A stretch of 64,000 nucleotides of DNA, taken from Thermosynechococcus sp. HN-54. Its GTDB lineage: Bacteria > Cyanobacteriota > Cyanobacteriia > Thermosynechococcales > Thermosynechococcaceae. Below, one piece after another: positions 1 to 9,237 of this stretch. The stretch covers positions 682,001 to 746,000 of the forward strand of contig NZ_CP098039.1 of the NCBI RefSeq assembly GCF_023650955.1, given 5' to 3'. The stretch's first letter is position 1; each line of letters opens with the position of its first letter. The notes under the pieces are model-generated. The model saw nothing but the letters and a program-made list of their open reading frames with translations. It made no database searches and was not told where the DNA came from. A program made the position numbers and the translations under genes.

Positions 1-461
1 CCCACGGTTTAGTGGATCTGCGGGTGCAGGCCACAGGCGACACCCATATTGATGACCACCACACCAACGAGGATGTGGGGATTACCTTAGGAATGGCGCT
101 GGATCAGGCGTTGGGCGATCGCCGGGGTATTAATCGCTTTGGCCACTTTGTAGCGCCGCTTGATGAAAGCCTCGTGGAAGTTGCCCTAGACTTTTCTGGG
201 CGTCCCCACCTCAGCTATGGGTTGCAGATTCCCACCCAGCGAGTTGGCACCTATGATACGCAACTGGTGCGGGAATTTTTCGTTGCCTTGGTGAACCACA
301 GCCGCATGACGCTGCACATTCGCCAACTGGACGGCATTAACTCCCACCACATTATTGAAGCAACCTTCAAAGCCTTTGCCCGTGCCCTACGGATGGCGAT
401 CGCCATTGACCCGCGCCGCAGTCAGCAGATTCCCAGTTCTAAGGGGGTCATTCAAGCCTAG
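1..461 (+). CDS. hisB: Imidazoleglycerol-phosphate dehydratase, 3' part
   Basis: Histidine biosynthesis: dehydrates imidazole glycerol phosphate to imidazole acetol phosphate in the cytoplasm. The gene runs in from before the window; the frame is open from base 3 and the stop is TAG at 459-461. About 152 C-terminal residues are visible. Both manganese-binding histidine/glutamate motifs of the family are present: DDHHTNED near the visible start and SHHIIEA later. The C-terminus [10 protein letters not shown] is typical of bacterial HisB. The stop codon interlocks by 4 nt with that of the convergent J-domain gene. The true start lies outside the window. Confidence 0.96.
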   Translation, partial: HGLVDLRVQATGDTHIDDHHTNEDVGITLGMALDQALGDRRGINRFGHFVAPLDESLVEVALDFSGRPHLSYGLQIPTQRVGTYDTQLVREFFVALVNHSRMTLHIRQLDGINSHHIIEATFKAFARALRMAIAIDPRRSQQIPSSKGVIQA

Positions 462-1282
462 GTATGGACATGGCCATCGGGCATAATTGCTCCCGTAAGG
501 CGCGCGCCAGTGAGCTTAACCAAGAGGCGGTTGCCTTGGCTCATTTTGGCTCCGCGGAGATCAGCCCCCCGCAGATCGGCACCACTTAAGTCAGCCCCAA
601 TGAGATTGGCCTCTTGCAGGTCAGCATAGCTGAGATCCGCTTGCAGTAAATTGGCACGGAACAGATTGGCATGGCGCAGGTTGGCGCGGTGGAGAATCAC
701 CCGATGCAAAAAGGCATCACTGAGATCGGCATAGCTGAGATTGGCATGGCTGAGATTGCGCCCTTCAAAGTCCTTTTCACTCAGGTTTGCCCCCTGTAAA
801 TTGATCCCCGACATATCCTTGTGGGGCGGCGTCGTGCGGGGTGGCTCTGGAGGCGGGGGCGCGGCTGTGCGTTGGCGCTGATAGGTGCCGTAGGTATGGT
901 TGTGGTGTTGGCTATAGGCTTGGTGCGCGCTTTGCTGCGGTTCACGGGGTGGGTGATAGCTGCGATAGGTGTAGGGATTTGACTGATAGCGCGGCGGGGG
1001 TGAGGAATGATAGGTTTGCCGCTGGCTAGCAGCCCGCTGGGAGGTTTGGCTGCCGTGTCTGGCAATATGCTGTCGCAGTTGCTCGCGCGCTTCATTGAAC
1101 TGCTTAATTTTCTCTTGTGCCTTTTCAATGAGGCGGGTGTTGTCCTTGGGGATGCGATCGGGATGCCAAATAAACACCAAATCCCGATAAGCCCGGTTAA
1201 TTTCCTCTAGGGTTGCCCCCGGTTCTAACTCCAGTACCCGATAGCAGGTGTCCAAATCGAGCATTTTCTGACGGCTTATCAT
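458..1282 (-). CDS. J-domain protein with C-terminal pentapeptide repeats
   Basis: 274 residues in three parts. Residues about 8-75 form a DnaJ J-domain with the HPD motif at 40-42 that stimulates DnaK ATPase. Residues about 80-157 are a low-complexity linker rich in Q, H, Y, S and P. Residues about 158-268 are pentapeptide repeats of A(D/N)LxxA type, which fold as a right-handed beta-helix. There is no zinc-finger or classical DnaJ C-terminal domain, so this is a specialised co-chaperone that presumably delivers DnaK to partners of the repeat helix (inference). Translation could instead start at Met7 (1264). Upstream of it lies the divergent ftsH. Confidence 0.85.
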   Translation of the reverse strand: MISRQKMLDLDTCYRVLELEPGATLEEINRAYRDLVFIWHPDRIPKDNTRLIEKAQEKIKQFNEAREQLRQHIARHGSQTSQRAASQRQTYHSSPPPRYQSNPYTYRSYHPPREPQQSAHQAYSQHHNHTYGTYQRQRTAAPPPPEPPRTTPPHKDMSGINLQGANLSEKDFEGRNLSHANLSYADLSDAFLHRVILHRANLRHANLFRANLLQADLSYADLQEANLIGADLSGADLRGADLRGAKMSQGNRLLVKLTGARLTGAIMPDGHVHT

Positions 1283-1392
1283 GGATATTGATGATCTTAA
1301 CCATGGGACTGCTCACCTAGGGTTGCGAAAGAATGCGTTAGTATGAACTTATGTAAAGACTTTTCACATTTCCTAGCGGAGGATGGCGATCG

Positions 1393-3231
1393 GTGAATAA
1401 ACAATGGCGAAATGCAGGTTTATACGTTCTTCTTGCAATCGTGGTGCTGGCCTTGGCCACTGCCTTCTTTGATCGCCAACCCACGACCAAACAAACTTGG
1501 CCCTACAGTGAGTTCATTGAACAGGTTGAAAATCAGCAAATCACCAAAGTCAGTATTACCCCGGACCGCTCGCAAGCCCAAGCCATTACCCAAGATGGCA
1601 CGCGAGTGCTAGTCAATCTGCCTAATGATCCTGAATTGCTGGACATTCTCACCAGCAACAATGTGGACATCGCCGTCTTGCCCCAAAGCAATGATGGCTT
1701 CTGGTTCCGTGCTCTAAGTAGCCTCTTGGTTCCTATTGGCCTGTTGGTGCTGCTGTTTTTCCTGCTGCGGCGCGCTCAAGCGGGTCCCGGCAACCAAGCA
1801 ATGAACTTTGGTAAGTCGCGAGCACGGGTGCAGATGGAACCCCAAACCCAAGTGACCTTTAATGATGTGGCTGGCATTGATCAGGCCAAGCTGGAACTGG
1901 GCGAGGTCGTGGAATTCCTCAAGTATGCCGATCGCTTTACGGAAGTAGGCGCCAAAATCCCCAAGGGCGTCCTTCTTGTCGGTCCGCCCGGAACAGGCAA
2001 AACCCTCCTTGCGCGCGCGGTGGCTGGTGAAGCAGGCGTTCCCTTCTTCTCGATTTCCGGTTCTGAGTTTGTGGAAATGTTTGTGGGGGTGGGTGCCTCG
2101 CGGGTACGTGACCTTTTTGAGCAAGCCAAGGCCAATGCCCCCTGTATTGTCTTTATTGATGAGATTGATGCTGTCGGTCGCCAGCGCGGTGCCGGCCTAG
2201 GGGGAGGCAATGATGAACGGGAGCAAACCCTCAACCAATTGCTGACGGAAATGGATGGTTTTGAGGGGAATACCGGCATCATTATTATTGCTGCAACGAA
2301 CCGTCCGGATGTGTTGGATGCAGCCCTGTTGCGGCCGGGGCGTTTTGACCGTCAAGTGGTGGTGGATCGTCCCGATTACAAGGGTCGCCTCGATATTCTC
2401 AAAGTCCATGCCCGTGGCAAGACCCTTGCTAAAGATGTGGATCTGGACAAAATTGCGCGGCGCACCCCTGGCTTTACCGGTGCGGATCTGTCGAACCTAC
2501 TCAATGAAGCGGCCATTCTTGCTGCCCGCCGTAACCTTACCGAAATCTCGATGGATGAGATTAACGATGCCATTGATCGCGTCCTCGCAGGGCCTGAGAA
2601 GAAAGACCGCGTCATGAGCGAACGTCGCAAGAAGTTAGTCGCCTACCATGAAGCCGGTCATGCCCTCGTGGGTGCCCTCATGCCCGACTACGATCCCGTG
2701 CAAAAGGTGAGCATTATTCCCCGTGGACGCGCCGGCGGTCTCACATGGTTTACCCCCAATGAGGATCAGATGGATTCCGGCCTCTACAGCCGCTCCTACC
2801 TCCAAAACCAAATGGCTGTTGCCCTTGGGGGGCGCATTGCTGAGGAAATTGTCTTTGGCGAAGATGAGGTAACCACGGGTGCTTCCAACGACCTGCAACA
2901 GGTGGCACGGGTGGCACGGCAAATGGTGACTCGCTTTGGTATGAGCGATCGCCTAGGGCCTGTGGCTTTGGGACGGCAAACGGGGAATGTCTTCCTTGGC
3001 CGCGATATTATGGCAGAACGGGACTTCTCCGAGGAAACGGCTGCCACGATTGATGACGAAGTGCGCAACTTGGTGGAGCAAGCCTATCGCCGTGCCAAAG
3101 AGGTGTTGGTGAACAACCGTCACGTCCTTGACCAAATTGCCCAAGTGCTCATTGAAAAAGAAACAATCGATGCCGAGGAACTCCAAAGCATTCTTGATCG
3201 CAACGACGTGAAGATGGCAACAATTCCCTAG
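1393..3231 (+). CDS. ftsH: ATP-dependent zinc metalloprotease FtsH
   Basis: Membrane-anchored AAA+ protease for membrane-protein quality control; in cyanobacteria FtsH complexes degrade photodamaged D1. The 612 residues have the full family layout. There is a transmembrane helix at about 8-25, a lumenal/periplasmic segment, and a second helix at about 107-127. Walker A GPPGTGKT is at 197-204 and Walker B FIDEID at about 254-259. The second region of homology (TNRPD to RPGR) is near 303-317. The zinc site HEAGH is at 419-423. The start is GTG, preceded by a GGAGGATGG Shine-Dalgarno region at about 1378-1386. A cyanobacterium has several FtsH paralogues; which one this is cannot be decided here. 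Confidence 0.97.
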   Translation: MNKQWRNAGLYVLLAIVVLALATAFFDRQPTTKQTWPYSEFIEQVENQQITKVSITPDRSQAQAITQDGTRVLVNLPNDPELLDILTSNNVDIAVLPQSNDGFWFRALSSLLVPIGLLVLLFFLLRRAQAGPGNQAMNFGKSRARVQMEPQTQVTFNDVAGIDQAKLELGEVVEFLKYADRFTEVGAKIPKGVLLVGPPGTGKTLLARAVAGEAGVPFFSISGSEFVEMFVGVGASRVRDLFEQAKANAPCIVFIDEIDAVGRQRGAGLGGGNDEREQTLNQLLTEMDGFEGNTGIIIIAATNRPDVLDAALLRPGRFDRQVVVDRPDYKGRLDILKVHARGKTLAKDVDLDKIARRTPGFTGADLSNLLNEAAILAARRNLTEISMDEINDAIDRVLAGPEKKDRVMSERRKKLVAYHEAGHALVGALMPDYDPVQKVSIIPRGRAGGLTWFTPNEDQMDSGLYSRSYLQNQMAVALGGRIAEEIVFGEDEVTTGASNDLQQVARVARQMVTRFGMSDRLGPVALGRQTGNVFLGRDIMAERDFSEETAATIDDEVRNLVEQAYRRAKEVLVNNRHVLDQIAQVLIEKETIDAEELQSILDRNDVKMATIP

Positions 3232-3286
3232 GATTGACCTTTGCGATCGCCCCAAGGGTCGTGCTAATGTAGTATTCCTTGGGACT

Positions 3287-3357
3287 GCGGGCATGGTTTA
3301 ATGGTAAAACCCTAGCCTTCCAAGCTAGAGACGCGGGTTCGATTCCCGCTGCCCGCT
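3287..3357 (+). tRNA. trnG-UCC: tRNA-Gly (anticodon TCC)
   Basis: A 71-nt cloverleaf. The acceptor arms GCGGGCA (3287-3293) and TGCCCGC (3350-3356) pair perfectly. The D-arm contains TGGTTTAATGGTA. The anticodon stem CTAGC/GCTAG encloses loop CTTCCAA, giving anticodon TCC. The T-arm is CGGGTTCGATTCCCG. The discriminator base is T, and no CCA end is encoded. Confidence 0.97.
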
Positions 3358-3400
3358 TAAGACTCAAAACCTCCAAAACCACGCTATTTAGGGCACTTCA

Positions 3401-3429
3401 GAGATTCTGAGAGGCTCTCTCATAGTCTC
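3401..3429. other. Imperfect hairpin between tRNA-Gly and menD
   Basis: GAGA + TGAGAG pairs with CTCTCA + TCTC around a GCT loop, with a 3-nt symmetric internal bulge. There is no T-tract, so it is not a standard intrinsic terminator. It may be a processing or weak termination structure downstream of the tRNA, or lie in the menD leader. Function is inferred only from position. Confidence 0.4.
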
Positions 3430-3508
3430 AAACTGGATTTAGAACCCTATTCTATTGGTGGCGTATGGCTAGGCCACGTAGGCTAGGATAGAACTTCTGG
3501 ATTGATGG

Positions 3509-5197
3509 ATGATTCTCACTGAAAATCTAAATGTCCTCTGGGCGAGCGTCCTCTTTGAAACCCTCTACCGGTTGGGACTGCGGACAGTCGTTCTCTCGCC
3601 AGGATCACGTTCGGGACCGCTAGCGATCGCGGCTGCTGCCCATTCCCATCTTGAGGCCTTGCCAATTCTTGATGAACGCTCGGCAGCTTTTTTTGCCCTT
3701 GGCCTTGTCCAACAGCAGGGACGACCGGTTGCTCTTGTCTGCACTTCAGGCACTGCTGCTGCTAATTTCTATCCCGCGATTATTGAAGCAAGCCTCAGTC
3801 ATTTACCGTTAATTGTGCTGACCGCCGATCGCCCCCCCGAATTGCGCTTTTGCCAAGCGGGGCAAGCCATTGATCAGGTGCATCTCTATGGTCACGCGGT
3901 ACGTCACTATCGCGAACTGAGTCTGCCGGAACTTGCTTTGCTGCCCTATCTGCGGCAAACCCTCTGCCATAGCTGGCAAACTGCCCTCTGGCCAGATCCG
4001 GGGCCAGTACATTTGAATATTCCCCTGCGGGATCCCCTTGACCTGCGATCTGAGGCAAATTTTCATGGGGCACTGCCAAAGAACTTTTTTGATCAGGTGC
4101 AGCCCTTTGTGCCGCCTCGCGTTGTCACGTCTCTCCCTTGGCAAACATGGCAACAGATGCAGCGGGGGTTAATTATTGCAGGGCCTAGTCATGGGGTGGA
4201 TTCTCTGGCGGAAGCTACCGCGATTGATCGCCTGAGTCGGTTTCTGCAGTGGCCAGTGCTTGCCGATGCCCTCTCCTCAGCACGGGGACTGCCCCACGGT
4301 ATTACCCATTACGATCTGCTGCTGCGAGATGCCCACCTACGGGAATACCTGCGTCCTGAGGCAGTGATTCAACTGGGACCGCTGCCCACCAGTAAAGCTC
4401 TGCGGGAGTGGCTGAGTACCTGCGATCCCCTGATCTGGTGCCTTGACCCCACGGGAGATAACAACAATCCCCTCCATGGCCGCTGTCAGACGTTGGCGAT
4501 CGCCCCCCAATCGGTGGACTGCCCCCCCGACCCCCTGCCCCCCAACCCCTACCTCAAGGACTGGCAAGACCAAGACCAACGAGTGCATGAGCAACTGAAG
4601 CGGACATTTGAGGCCATTGATTGGTTCTGTGAGGCCAAGTTGATTTACCATCTGCCGCAGTGGTTGCCATCGCAAACGGCAATTTTTGTTGCCAGTAGTA
4701 TGCCTGTGCGCGATGTTGAGAGTGTTTGGCGGGTCAGCGATCGCCGCCATCGCTTTTACTTTAATCGGGGTGCCAACGGTATTGATGGCACATTATCTAG
4801 TGCTCTCGGGGTTGCCCATCGCGGTCAACCGACCCTCTTGATCACTGGGGATTTGGCCTGCTTGCACGATACCAATGGTTGGCTGATCACGCCCCAGTTG
4901 CAGGGGTGTCTAACTGTACTGCTGATCAATAATAACGGCGGTGGTATCTTTGAGCACCTACCGATTCGGCAGTTTGATCCACCCTTTGAAACCTTTTTTG
5001 CCACACCCCAAGCGGTCAATTTTGCGCAGCTTGCAGCAGCCTACGGCATTCCCTATCACTGCTTGCAGAACTGGGCGGATGTGCAAACCCAACTTTCCCT
5101 CGACCCTTGGCCAAAGATACGACTTTTGGAATTCAAGAGCGATCGCCAGCAAAATGCCCAATGGCGACAGCAGGTACTGGCTCAGCTTGGGATTTGA
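3509..5197 (+). CDS. menD: MenD, SEPHCHC synthase
   Basis: Thiamine-diphosphate enzyme that joins 2-oxoglutarate (after decarboxylation) to isochorismate, the first committed step towards phylloquinone, the photosystem I quinone. The 562 residues match the family length. The N-terminus has the conserved SPGSRSGPLA segment. The C-terminal ThDP domain has GDLACLHDTNGW followed by LLINNNGGGIF, the metal/pyrophosphate-binding motif. It starts at ATG 3509. No other men genes are adjacent, which is usual for scattered cyanobacterial biosynthetic genes. Confidence 0.96.
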   Translation: MILTENLNVLWASVLFETLYRLGLRTVVLSPGSRSGPLAIAAAAHSHLEALPILDERSAAFFALGLVQQQGRPVALVCTSGTAAANFYPAIIEASLSHLPLIVLTADRPPELRFCQAGQAIDQVHLYGHAVRHYRELSLPELALLPYLRQTLCHSWQTALWPDPGPVHLNIPLRDPLDLRSEANFHGALPKNFFDQVQPFVPPRVVTSLPWQTWQQMQRGLIIAGPSHGVDSLAEATAIDRLSRFLQWPVLADALSSARGLPHGITHYDLLLRDAHLREYLRPEAVIQLGPLPTSKALREWLSTCDPLIWCLDPTGDNNNPLHGRCQTLAIAPQSVDCPPDPLPPNPYLKDWQDQDQRVHEQLKRTFEAIDWFCEAKLIYHLPQWLPSQTAIFVASSMPVRDVESVWRVSDRRHRFYFNRGANGIDGTLSSALGVAHRGQPTLLITGDLACLHDTNGWLITPQLQGCLTVLLINNNGGGIFEHLPIRQFDPPFETFFATPQAVNFAQLAAAYGIPYHCLQNWADVQTQLSLDPWPKIRLLEFKSDRQQNAQWRQQVLAQLGI

Positions 5198-5208
5198 GTT
5201 GCGGTGCC

Positions 5209-5568
5209 TCAGTGGCTATGGATGTGGTGGGAGAGCAACTGCTCCTCTAGGGCAGCAATCTGGTTGTAGGCAGCAGTGAGTTGTGCCGTCAGCCGTTGAA
5301 TTTGCACCTCTGGACTCAGGGGGCGATCGCCACTGAAGTTACGCGCCTGACCATAGTCATCATCCACAAGAATATCCTTGTGCTCTGGGGTACTCACCAA
5401 AGGGCGAGGTTTCGGCAGGGAATTTTGCTCAGCAGGGGCTGCCGGCAGAGGCTTGAGCCGCCCTTCCTCTAAGGCCTTAGAAACCTTTTGGTTGAGTTGT
5501 TCAACGATCTGGTACAGGGCATCAATTTTGTTACTCAGAACCAGAATCTGCTTATGTAATAAATCCAC
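5209..5568 (-). CDS. Small coiled-coil protein, unknown function
   Basis: 119 residues, not recognised as a named family. Residues about 1-37 are a heptad-rich helix (HKQILVLSNKIDAL and following). A proline-rich linker with PKPRPL comes next, and residues about 85-112 form a second coiled-coil segment ending HHIHSH. There is no signal peptide or membrane segment, so it is probably cytoplasmic and oligomeric. It ends 11 nt from the convergent menD stop. Conservation among cyanobacteria is likely but was not checked. Confidence 0.7.
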   Translation of the reverse strand: MDLLHKQILVLSNKIDALYQIVEQLNQKVSKALEEGRLKPLPAAPAEQNSLPKPRPLVSTPEHKDILVDDDYGQARNFSGDRPLSPEVQIQRLTAQLTAAYNQIAALEEQLLSHHIHSH

Positions 5569-6017
5569 GGGTCAAATCCTCTCGCGGTGGAATGCTGTAG
5601 TTGTCAACTCAACTGCTTCTAGGGAAAATAGCGGTGCGAGGCATCGCCAACCCTAGGCACTAGAAATACGCTTGATAGAGTAGGCATTTTCCCCAGAGTA
5701 GGGTGCCCAGAGTCAGGAGCATCGAGTGCGGAGACCAAGCTTGCCGAGAAACAGGGGTATTGCTATAGATCCAGCCTAGGGAAAGTCACTGGCCAATGGC
5801 AACTTTTTTCAAGAAGACTTAAGCCAAAGTAAACTTTTGTAAAAGCTTGGATTATCATTTTGTAAAAGCTTGGATTATCAATGCAGAACACCTGCCGACC
5901 AGCAATATTCCTAAAGAAATTCACACTTGGCTGAGCGAGGTCAGCTAGCTTCGACTCTTTAACTTGTTGTTTGATGTTGCTTGCTCAATCAACTGTCCTA
6001 GCTTTTGGAGACAGACG
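5569..6017. other. Long intergenic region
   Basis: About 450 bases without a convincing gene. It serves the divergent coiled-coil gene and the SbcC-like gene, so promoters for both should lie here. The only clear structure is the perfect 23-bp tandem duplication listed separately. The GC-rich half at about 5690-5770 did not match any ncRNA I can recognise (tmRNA, SRP RNA, 6S RNA). Confidence 0.5.
5835..5880. repeat. Perfect 23-bp tandem duplication
   Basis: Two adjacent identical copies (5835-5857 and 5858-5880), each beginning TTTTGTAAAAGCTTGGA and ending TTATCA. The sequence is AT-rich and lies about 140-180 nt upstream of the SbcC-like start. It could be a recent slippage duplication or paired operator half-sites. 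Confidence 0.85.
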
Positions 6018-8780
6018 GTGGAAATTCAGCGACTCACTCTAAAAAACTTTAAGACCCATCAGGATCGCACCTTTGAGTTTCTGCCGGGGGTAAACGTCAT
6101 TTGCGGTGAGAATGGTGCGGGCAAAACCAGTATTTTTGAAGCCATTGCTTGGGTACTATTTGATGCGACATCGGGTTATGGGAGTGGCTTTAATAAGGCC
6201 ATTATTCGCAAGGGCAGTAAGCGTGCCGAAGCCGCAGTTCAGTTTATCTCCGCAGCAGATGGTCGCTCCTATGTGGTGCGCCGCAATACACAAACGGGCT
6301 ACTCGATTGTTGATCCCCAAGTGGGGGAACTCGGTTTGTCGGTGCGTGAGGATGTTCAGCTATGGTTGCAGGAGCATCTTGGTATCTGCAGTTCCCTTGC
6401 CCTCAAGGATCTCTTTGAGCAGATCATTGGCATTCCCCAAGGAATGATTACGGCGGATTTTCTCAAGGCACCTGCCCAGCGGCGCCAAGTTTTTGAACCA
6501 ATTTTGCAGGTGAGTGATTATCGCCAAGCTTTTGACAATGCCCTTGCCCTCGTGAATTTTTCCCAAGAGCAGGTGGTGTCCCTAGAGCGTCAGTTGGCTG
6601 TCCAAAAACAGGAACTGGTCACGCGATCGCAATATGAACAACAGGCAACAGCCTTGGCAGCGGAGCTAGAGCGCGATCGCCAACAGTGCGAGGAGTTGCA
6701 GCGACAATGTAACGCCTTGGCCGCCGAAAAACAGCAATATGAGGCCGCTGTTGAAGCGCTCAACCGTCTTGAGCAAACCTGCCAACGCCTCGAAGCCCAA
6801 CTCCGTCAGCAGGAGGAATTGTGTCGCGATCGCCAGCGGCAATTGACTGCTGCCCGCGAAAGTCAAGCCCAGTGCCAGCAACTGCAATCCGACTACGATC
6901 GCTATCGGCAGCAGGAAGCACACTATCAAGCTCTAAACCAGCAATTGCGGGGACGCGCCGCCCTTGAACAGGAAATCCGCAAGCTTGAGCAACAGCAACA
7001 ACAGATGGCTACCCAACTGGCCAGTATCGAGAGTCAACGCCAAGCGATCGCCACCATTGCCAGCCAACTCGCTGCCCTTGAACCCCAAATTGCCGCTGCC
7101 GACGCCCTCGATGCCCAAATTGCTCCCCTTGAGGCGCGCTACCAGCAAGCCCAACAGGCAGATCAAGAACTGCGCCACCTCAAGCAACAGGCAGCAACAC
7201 TACAAACCCGCCTTGAAGACATTGCTCAACAGGTGCAAGCCCTAGAGCAACAGCGTCCCTTAGCCGCCACCTTAAGCGCTAAACAGGCAGAGCGGGAGCG
7301 ACTCCAAGCCCAACTTAGCCATGCCACCGCTGCCCATGCCTTTGCTGCTACCCTCAATCCCATTCTCAAGACAGCGCAAACCCAAGCCATGGAAACTGAT
7401 CCCCTCGTAAAGGTGGCGATCGCCGAACTCACTGCCGCTCAGCAATTTACGCTAGTTCGCCCTGCCATTGAACAGGGGCTGACGGCACTCCAACAGCTTC
7501 AGCACAACTACCGTTGGCTCTTGGATCAGTTGATCGCCCTGCGGCAAACCCTCACCGATCCCGAAGCCATTCCCGCCCTCACGCGTACCCTAGAGCAGTT
7601 AGAAGCAGACATTGCCCTTGCTGCCGCTGCAGAACGATCCCTCCTGCAAGCCCAAGCCCTTGAAGAAGAACGCCGCCGTTTACAGGCAGATCTCAGGCAG
7701 TTGGGCGATCGCCAGCAAGCCCTACAACCCCTGAGCCAAGAACTCGCTGATCTCGAACGCCGCCTGAACAAACTACGCGAAGAACGAGCCAACCTTGGTC
7801 AACCCCATGCCCAGCGGCAACTGTTACTGGAGCAGCAGGCAGCAGCCCCCCAACTGGAAGCAGACTACGAGCGTTTGTGCAGCGAACAAGCCACCTTACA
7901 AGCTTGCCTCACCCCCCTCTATGAGGAACGCCAACACTACGCCACTCTCGAAGAACAGCGGCAACAGCTTAGCGATGAGCTAGCTAGACTACGTCCCAGC
8001 TATGATACCTATCTCCAACACCAGCAGCAGGCCGCCCAGGTAGAGGCCTACGAAACCGCCTTGAGGACAGCCACGCAAACCGCCCATGAGTTGAAAGCTG
8101 CCCTTGCCAAAGCCCAAGCAGAGTACAAAGCTCAAGAGCAGGGGGTGGATTTAGCCGCTCTGGAGGCCGTGCGCGATCGCTACGAAAACCTCCACCGCGA
8201 GTATCAACGGCTCCTTGGTGCAATTCCCGAAAAGGAAAAACAGTACCAAAGCTGCCTTGCCAGCCTCAAACGCCTTGATGAAGTCGCCGCTGAAACGGAA
8301 AAGACACTGCAAAAGCTGATCACGGCACAAAAACATCACTCTCTGATTGAGACTGCCCGCGACATTTTCAAAAAGAGTGGCCCCCGCATCAGTGAAGCCT
8401 ACTTGCACACCGTCTCCGCCGAAGCCGATCGCCTATTGCGCGAACTCCTCAATCGTCCCGATGTGGCGCTCCAGTGGACGGCCGACTACGAGATTCAGGT
8501 CAACGAAGGGGGTTACTGGCGACCCTTCAAGAGTCTCTCTGGCGGCGAGCAAATGTGTGCTGCCCTTGCGGTGCGCTTAGCCCTGCTGCGGGTCCTCGTC
8601 AACACCGAAATTGCCTTTTTTGATGAACCGACCACCAACATGGATCAGGTGCGCCGCCAGCAACTAGCCGAGAGCCTCAGTAATCTCAAAAGTTTTCATC
8701 AACTTTTTGTCATTAGCCACGATGAAACCTTTGAAGCCCTCACCGAGCACACCATCCATCTTGAGCGATCGCCCCTTTAA
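6018..8780 (+). CDS. sbcC: SbcC/Rad50-like SMC-family ATPase
   Basis: DNA-repair ATPase with two half-ATPase domains separated by long coiled coils. Numbering from GTG 6018 gives 920 residues. Walker A GENGAGKT is at 30-37. The signature LSGGEQ is near 840-845, Walker B IAFFDEP near 865-871, and the switch SHDE follows. The region between, about 180-780, is glutamine-rich heptads. I chose GTG 6018 because GGAG lies 7 nt upstream and MEIQRLTLKNF is the usual family N-terminus; an upstream ATG at 5964 would add 18 unlikely residues. No CxxC zinc hook was seen, and no sbcD nuclease is adjacent. Confidence 0.88.
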   Translation: MEIQRLTLKNFKTHQDRTFEFLPGVNVICGENGAGKTSIFEAIAWVLFDATSGYGSGFNKAIIRKGSKRAEAAVQFISAADGRSYVVRRNTQTGYSIVDPQVGELGLSVREDVQLWLQEHLGICSSLALKDLFEQIIGIPQGMITADFLKAPAQRRQVFEPILQVSDYRQAFDNALALVNFSQEQVVSLERQLAVQKQELVTRSQYEQQATALAAELERDRQQCEELQRQCNALAAEKQQYEAAVEALNRLEQTCQRLEAQLRQQEELCRDRQRQLTAARESQAQCQQLQSDYDRYRQQEAHYQALNQQLRGRAALEQEIRKLEQQQQQMATQLASIESQRQAIATIASQLAALEPQIAAADALDAQIAPLEARYQQAQQADQELRHLKQQAATLQTRLEDIAQQVQALEQQRPLAATLSAKQAERERLQAQLSHATAAHAFAATLNPILKTAQTQAMETDPLVKVAIAELTAAQQFTLVRPAIEQGLTALQQLQHNYRWLLDQLIALRQTLTDPEAIPALTRTLEQLEADIALAAAAERSLLQAQALEEERRRLQADLRQLGDRQQALQPLSQELADLERRLNKLREERANLGQPHAQRQLLLEQQAAAPQLEADYERLCSEQATLQACLTPLYEERQHYATLEEQRQQLSDELARLRPSYDTYLQHQQQAAQVEAYETALRTATQTAHELKAALAKAQAEYKAQEQGVDLAALEAVRDRYENLHREYQRLLGAIPEKEKQYQSCLASLKRLDEVAAETEKTLQKLITAQKHHSLIETARDIFKKSGPRISEAYLHTVSAEADRLLRELLNRPDVALQWTADYEIQVNEGGYWRPFKSLSGGEQMCAALAVRLALLRVLVNTEIAFFDEPTTNMDQVRRQQLAESLSNLKSFHQLFVISHDETFEALTEHTIHLERSPL

Positions 8781-8786
8781 GCGTAT

Positions 8787-8924
8787 TTAGGCGTAGGCCG
8801 TGTGCAATGCCCACCAAATCAGTGCGGCAATAAAGCCAAGAATCAAAACAGCAGAAATCGCGATCATGGCTGGGCTGTCGGCGCCATCAAACTTCATAAT
8901 GCCGCGATTAAAATCCGTGGCCAT
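8787..8924 (-). CDS. psb34: Psb34-like single-helix photosystem II protein
   Basis: A 45-residue ORF starting MATDFNRGIMKFDGADSP, followed by one hydrophobic helix (about 19-40) and ending HTAYA. The pattern resembles the HLIP-related protein Psb34, which binds CP47 in late photosystem II assembly intermediates of Thermosynechococcus; I recall the sequence as matching but could not search. On the minus strand GGAG lies 9 nt before the ATG, a good ribosome site. It ends 7 nt from the convergent SbcC-like stop. A CRP-type palindrome lies about 126 nt upstream. Confidence 0.75.
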   Translation of the reverse strand: MATDFNRGIMKFDGADSPAMIAISAVLILGFIAALIWWALHTAYA

Positions 8925-9237
8925 AGGAACAAACTCCAAGCACCATTGAATCCACAGTAACCAAATTAATTCTAGGCTGCTTTTCTGGCAGTGGGGTTAA
9001 GGATAACGACTTGTTACGATTTATAGCGCTCCCTAAAAACCCTCTTAAATGTGATCAATATCACAGCACCCCTAGGTGAGACAGGCAAAGGTAGAAGTAA
9101 GCCCACAGCCTAGACCACTTGTTGAAGTGTCACGTTTTCTAGCGCTCCTGCCCCAACTAAAGAAAAAGGCAGGGGGTATTGGGGTTTGCAAAGGAGAGAA
9201 TTGCTTGAAGGCTGTTGAAACACGGGGGATACATGGA
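8925..9237. other. Intergenic region between psb34-like and FHA genes
   Basis: A divergent intergenic region. It holds a perfect CRP-type palindrome (9050-9065). The frame of the FHA gene stays open upstream to GTG 9076, but the residues encoded there do not look like part of the FHA domain, so most of it is probably untranslated leader. No other gene seen. Confidence 0.5.
9050..9065. promoter_or_regulatory. Perfect CRP/SyCRP1-type binding site
   Basis: TGTGATCAATATCACA matches TGTGA-N6-TCACA, the consensus shared by E. coli CRP and cyanobacterial SyCRP1, with perfect 6-bp arms. It lies 126 nt from the psb34-like start and 173 nt from the FHA gene start, so it could act on either gene. Confidence 0.65.

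Noticed and set aside
5690-5800. Small RNA (6S, SRP RNA or tmRNA) in the gap before the SbcC-like gene
   Set aside because: No GGAAGCAGCC loop, tmRNA acceptor, or 6S-like long hairpin could be built.
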